Under the pieces are notes generated by a model, which worked only from the letters and a program-made list of their open reading frames with translations, ran no database searches and was not told the DNA's origin. Of a stretch of 64,000 bases of DNA, positions 60,891 through 64,000 are shown piece by piece (position 1 is the first letter of the stretch; the number at the start of each line of letters is the position of its first letter). Source of the stretch: Cytophaga aurantiaca DSM 3654 (GTDB lineage Bacteria; Bacteroidota; Bacteroidia; Cytophagales; Cytophagaceae). Location of the stretch: the NCBI RefSeq assembly GCF_000379725.1, contig NZ_KB903654.1:62001-126000 (forward strand), in the 5' to 3' direction. A program made the translations under genes and the position numbers.

Positions 60891-62483
60891 ATGTCAGTTC
60901 GTTTCTTCGTCGTATTTTTCCTTTTATCACTTTCCGCTGCTGCGCAAAAAGTGGTGTACACACATTATGATGCCTATGATTCCATTGGCATCAGTACACC
61001 TGTACGCGAAGAATACCAAGTGCTGCCAACCGATTCAACAATCAAAAATGGTTACTACTACTCCTTCTCACAAAACAGAGATACACTGATACATTGTTTT
61101 TATGTGAACAATAAAAAACAAGGTCCATACACTTTGTACTACGGTCATGGATTGGTAAAATATAAAGTAACGTATAAAAACAATGTTAAGATGGACACGG
61201 CATATTACTATACCGAATCCGGAACAGTAATTGCAAAAGAAGTCTACACTCCAGTAAAAGGAAAGTATACAACCGAGGTGCCTTATACAGCTTATAAATA
61301 CTACAGCAGCAACGGACAATTAATTAAAACATGCTTTTTATTGAACGATATTCCGGACAGTACTTATAAGGAATATTACAACAGTGGCAAATTAAAAATT
61401 GAGTCTGAATTTTCTAAAGGTGTTCGTAATGGTTCATTTATAAGCTATTTTGAAAACGGAACACTTTCTCAAAAAGGAAATTATGCAAACGATGAATTAG
61501 ATGGCATCATTACTTCTTATTTTCCAGAAGGAGAAAAGCGTGTAGACGCCAGTTATAAAAACGGCATTCTGGATGGTGCTGTAAAACAATATTTCAGAAA
61601 TGGTAAATTGTTTTCTGAGTCGAATTATCTGGACAATACACAGCATGGTGTAACAAAAACGTATTACCCTTCGGGCAGCATTCGTACGGAAGAAAATTAT
61701 GCCTATGGAGTATTAAACGGTGCCTTTAAAACCTATTATGAAAACGGTCAGCTTGAAACCGAATCGATCTTACAGAAAGGTAAAAAGCAAGGTACATTCA
61801 AGAGTTACAGCAGTAACGGCCAGCTGATACTTGAAGGGGCATTTTTGAATGGAGAACTTAACGGAGAGAACCGCGGATGGTACGATACAGGAACACCTAA
61901 ACATGTATATCATTATAAAAACGGAATCAAAACAGGCGATAATACAAGCTATTTTGAAAATGGAAAAATAAGTAAAACTGAAAAATATTCGAACGAAGGT
62001 ACGGAAGTTGTTCAGAAGAAATTTTATGAAACAGGTGAGCTAAAAGAACAAGGTACATACCTTGTAAAACAGCAGGCAACGGGCAGTACGTTTGTTCCGA
62101 ATGGTTTGGTAAAACTCTTTTATAAAAACGGTCAACTGAATAAGCAAACTCCCTACACAGACGGTAAGACCTTAGGTGAAGTACTTTCCTATTATGAAAA
62201 TGGTGTATTATCTTCCAAAGAATATTATTCGTACAACATCCGCACAGGTACGTTTTTATATTATCATCCTAATGCAGCCCTTGCTGAATCGATCATCTAC
62301 AAAAACAATAAAAAATACGGCGTATACAAACAGTTTTATGACACCGGAGTTTTACAAACTTCGGGCAATTACATCAACGACAACAAGCATGGGGAATGGA
62401 AGTTTTTTTCTGCTGCAGGGAAATTAGTAAAAAAAGAACTTTATAAGAATAACTTTATGGTTTCGGAAAAAGTATTCGAATAA
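60891..62483 (+). CDS. Secreted YwqK/MORN-type repeat protein
   Basis: 530 residues from ATG 60891, which gives a signal peptide (FFVVFFLLSLSAAAQ); the frame upstream is open but lies over the thiolase gene. About 18 repeats of roughly 20-23 residues with Y-x-x-G-x-L-x-x-E-x-x-Y-x-x-G-x-x-x-G (e.g. YYENGQLETESILQKGKKQG; YFRNGKLFSESNYLDNTQHG). These are YwqK-like (MORN_2) repeats. Periplasmic or outer-membrane; role unknown. Confidence 0.85.
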   Translation: MSVRFFVVFFLLSLSAAAQKVVYTHYDAYDSIGISTPVREEYQVLPTDSTIKNGYYYSFSQNRDTLIHCFYVNNKKQGPYTLYYGHGLVKYKVTYKNNVKMDTAYYYTESGTVIAKEVYTPVKGKYTTEVPYTAYKYYSSNGQLIKTCFLLNDIPDSTYKEYYNSGKLKIESEFSKGVRNGSFISYFENGTLSQKGNYANDELDGIITSYFPEGEKRVDASYKNGILDGAVKQYFRNGKLFSESNYLDNTQHGVTKTYYPSGSIRTEENYAYGVLNGAFKTYYENGQLETESILQKGKKQGTFKSYSSNGQLILEGAFLNGELNGENRGWYDTGTPKHVYHYKNGIKTGDNTSYFENGKISKTEKYSNEGTEVVQKKFYETGELKEQGTYLVKQQATGSTFVPNGLVKLFYKNGQLNKQTPYTDGKTLGEVLSYYENGVLSSKEYYSYNIRTGTFLYYHPNAALAESIIYKNNKKYGVYKQFYDTGVLQTSGNYINDNKHGEWKFFSAAGKLVKKELYKNNFMVSEKVFE

Positions 62484-62609
62484 AGGCTGATTTTTCTAAA
62501 ATGTGGTTAAAAAATCGTACGGAATAGCTATAAATTAACCATTTCCATTTTTATTCGCTTTTAAAGCTCATTTTTTGAAACTATCTTTGAAAGATTATAG
62601 TACGCTTGT

Positions 62610-63542
62610 ATGAATGCAATAAAAGAAACACATTTTGAATTACCAGGACAAACTGGGTTTTATAAAGGTAAAGTACGTGATGTATATCACTTCGCAGATA
62701 AATTGGTTGTTGTAGCTAGCGATCGCATTTCGGCTTTTGATGTTGTATTGCCAAAAGCAATTCCATACAAAGGTCAAGTGTTAAATCAGATTGCGGCGAA
62801 GATGCTTGCGCAAACTTCAGACATCGTTCCGAACTGGATCCTGTCTACTCCGGATCCATCTGTAAGCATAGGTGTTAAATGCGAACCCTTCAAAGTTGAA
62901 ATGGTAATCCGCGGATATTTAGCAGGCCATGCAGCAAGAGAATACAAAGCAGGCAAACGTATCTTATGCGGTGTTGCATTGCCTGAAGGATTAAAAGAAA
63001 ACGATAAGCTTCCCGCTCCGATCATCACTCCTACTACAAAGGCAGATGAAGGACATGATGAAGATATTTCAAGAGAAGACCTGTTAGCGCGCGGTGTTGT
63101 AAGCGAAGCAGATTATGTTCAGCTTGAAAAATATACACAGGCTTTATTTCAACGTGGTACAGAGCTTGCGGCTAAACAAGGTTTGATTCTGGTTGATACA
63201 AAATATGAATTCGGTAAGGTTGGGGATAAAATTTATCTGATCGATGAAATCCACACACCCGATTCATCTCGTTACTTCTACATTGAGGGGTATGCGGAAC
63301 GCCAGAAATCAGGCGAAGCACAAAAACAATTGTCTAAAGAGTTTGTGCGTCAATGGTTGATCGAAAATGGTTTCCAGGGAAAAGACGGACAAAAAGTTCC
63401 TGAAATGACAGATGCAATCGTTGCAAGTATTTCAGATCGTTACATAGAATTATATGAAAAAGTGATTGGCGAAAAGTTTATAAAACCAACTGAAGCAAAT
63501 CCTGAACAACGTATTTTGAAAAATATTTTAACAGCTTTATAA
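62610..63542 (+). CDS. purC: Phosphoribosylaminoimidazole-succinocarboxamide synthase
   Basis: 310 residues, the long form of SAICAR synthase. Landmarks: [68 protein letters not shown] and [14 protein letters not shown] with the Asp/Glu for Mg-ATP. It adds aspartate to CAIR in purine synthesis. A single, well-conserved housekeeping gene. Confidence 0.95.
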   Translation: MNAIKETHFELPGQTGFYKGKVRDVYHFADKLVVVASDRISAFDVVLPKAIPYKGQVLNQIAAKMLAQTSDIVPNWILSTPDPSVSIGVKCEPFKVEMVIRGYLAGHAAREYKAGKRILCGVALPEGLKENDKLPAPIITPTTKADEGHDEDISREDLLARGVVSEADYVQLEKYTQALFQRGTELAAKQGLILVDTKYEFGKVGDKIYLIDEIHTPDSSRYFYIEGYAERQKSGEAQKQLSKEFVRQWLIENGFQGKDGQKVPEMTDAIVASISDRYIELYEKVIGEKFIKPTEANPEQRILKNILTAL

Positions 63543-63573
63543 ATAATCACATTTCGATTTTACATCCGAACTT

Positions 63574-63957
63574 ATGAAATTTACAATAGAAAAAACAGAG
63601 AAATACGTTCTGTTCCAATTACACGAAGAGAAGTTAACTTCGATCACTGCACCCGATTTAAAAACTGAATTGGTTACGTTAAATGCTGAAGGTTTTAACA
63701 ACATCATTTTAAACATGAGTGATGTAAAATATGCGGATTCATCCGGATTGAGTTCAATCTTAATCGGTAATCGCGTGTGCGCTAATAGCGGCGGGTTATT
63801 TGTAATGTGTAATGTAAATGATCACGTAATGAAATTATTGAAGATTTCTCAACTTGATACGATCTTGACATTATTGAATACAGTTGAAGAAGGTATCGAT
63901 GCGGTATTTCTTCATGAAATTGAAAATGGTTTAGAAGACGAAGAGTCTGCAGAATAA
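63574..63957 (+). CDS. STAS-domain protein (anti-sigma factor antagonist-like)
   Basis: 127 residues covering one STAS domain: EKYVLFQLHEEKLTSITAPDLKTEL, then NIILNMSDVKYADSSGLSSILIGNR with the conserved D-S-S-G-L at about 50-54 where Ser is phosphorylated in SpoIIAA-like proteins. No kinase gene is next to it. It sits between purC and the ribonuclease-like gene. Confidence 0.88.
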   Translation: MKFTIEKTEKYVLFQLHEEKLTSITAPDLKTELVTLNAEGFNNIILNMSDVKYADSSGLSSILIGNRVCANSGGLFVMCNVNDHVMKLLKISQLDTILTLLNTVEEGIDAVFLHEIENGLEDEESAE

Positions 63958-63963
63958 TATACG

Positions 63964-64000
63964 ATGGACTTTGAACTAACCGTACTGGGTTCAAGTTCGG
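63964..64000 (+). CDS. Ribonuclease Z-like protein, partial (start only)
   Basis: Only 12 codons are visible: MDFELTVLGSSS, like the first strand of ribonuclease Z and related metallo-beta-lactamase-fold enzymes (M-x-F-x-L-T-x-L-G-x-x-S). The start is 6 bp after the STAS gene stop, so it is likely cotranscribed. The rest lies beyond the window, so the call is tentative. Confidence 0.5.
   Translation, partial: MDFELTVLGSSS

Overview
The window is AT-rich chromosomal DNA of a member of the Bacteroidota, most likely a Cytophaga-like member of the Cytophagales. This rests on HYC_CC_PP-type and DUF6660-type proteins, PepSY-like lipid/periplasmic proteins, an RND-TolC fusion, a CTnDOT-type integrase, Bat-type VWA/TPR genes and start sites with little Shine-Dalgarno sequence. 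No species is claimed.

Layout. 1-362 holds the start of an AbiEi-type antitoxin that runs off the left edge. 734-800 holds a perfect hairpin terminator next to a tRNA/tmRNA 3'-end-like remnant, a possible old island boundary. About 974-56,830 reads as a metal-resistance genomic island or a stack of islands. (i) 974-9,325, minus strand: CopB-type copper ATPase, PPK2, archaeal-type GAPDH, HMA chaperone, Met/Cys-rich lipoprotein, small membrane proteins, a Csp-like four-helix copper-storage protein and an HMBD protein. (ii) 9,757-25,460, plus strand: HYC_CC_PP protein, beta-propeller, periplasmic HMA protein, DUF3347-like lipoprotein, haem-binding protein, a Cus-type RND efflux set with a frameshifted permease, an orphan nuclease-like gene, an HMA-AraC regulator and a multicopper oxidase fused to a CopB-like barrel. 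(iii) 25,548-30,000: mobile-element core (DnaC-like ATPase, replication-like protein, excisionase-like protein), a structured intergenic element, a stand-alone RNAP alpha-CTD-like protein and gene debris. (iv) 30,191-35,298: MFS exporter, an intact IS4-family element with a 9-bp target duplication, a methyltransferase, and a second decaying copy of the HYC_CC_PP/HMA block. (v) 35,451-43,663: Czc-type efflux (RND-TolC fusion plus adaptor) and a Zn/Cd-type P-ATPase. (vi) 44,191-55,174, minus strand: a second RND system with PepSY-like proteins and a two-component system, tied together by a repeated putative operator. (vii) A CTnDOT-like integrase with repeated arm-type sites next to a tRNA cluster.

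56,836-57,773 is a tRNA cluster (Ser-GCT, two identical Pro-TGG, Arg-TCT) that contains an unusual 94-bp tandem array of tRNA-like units cut off at the T-loop. From 57,900 on the DNA is ordinary chromosome: VWA and TPR genes, thiolase, a YwqK/MORN-like repeat protein, purC, a STAS protein and the start of an rnz-like gene.

The island genes form a layered copper/silver and zinc/cadmium defence: cytosolic chaperones and storage, P-type ATPases, three RND pumps, and periplasmic oxidase, binding and sensing proteins. Many broken genes (ppsA remnant, alpha/beta hydrolase, EamA, PepSY, a chaperone without ATG, a frameshifted cusA) show that the island is an old, layered accretion zone.
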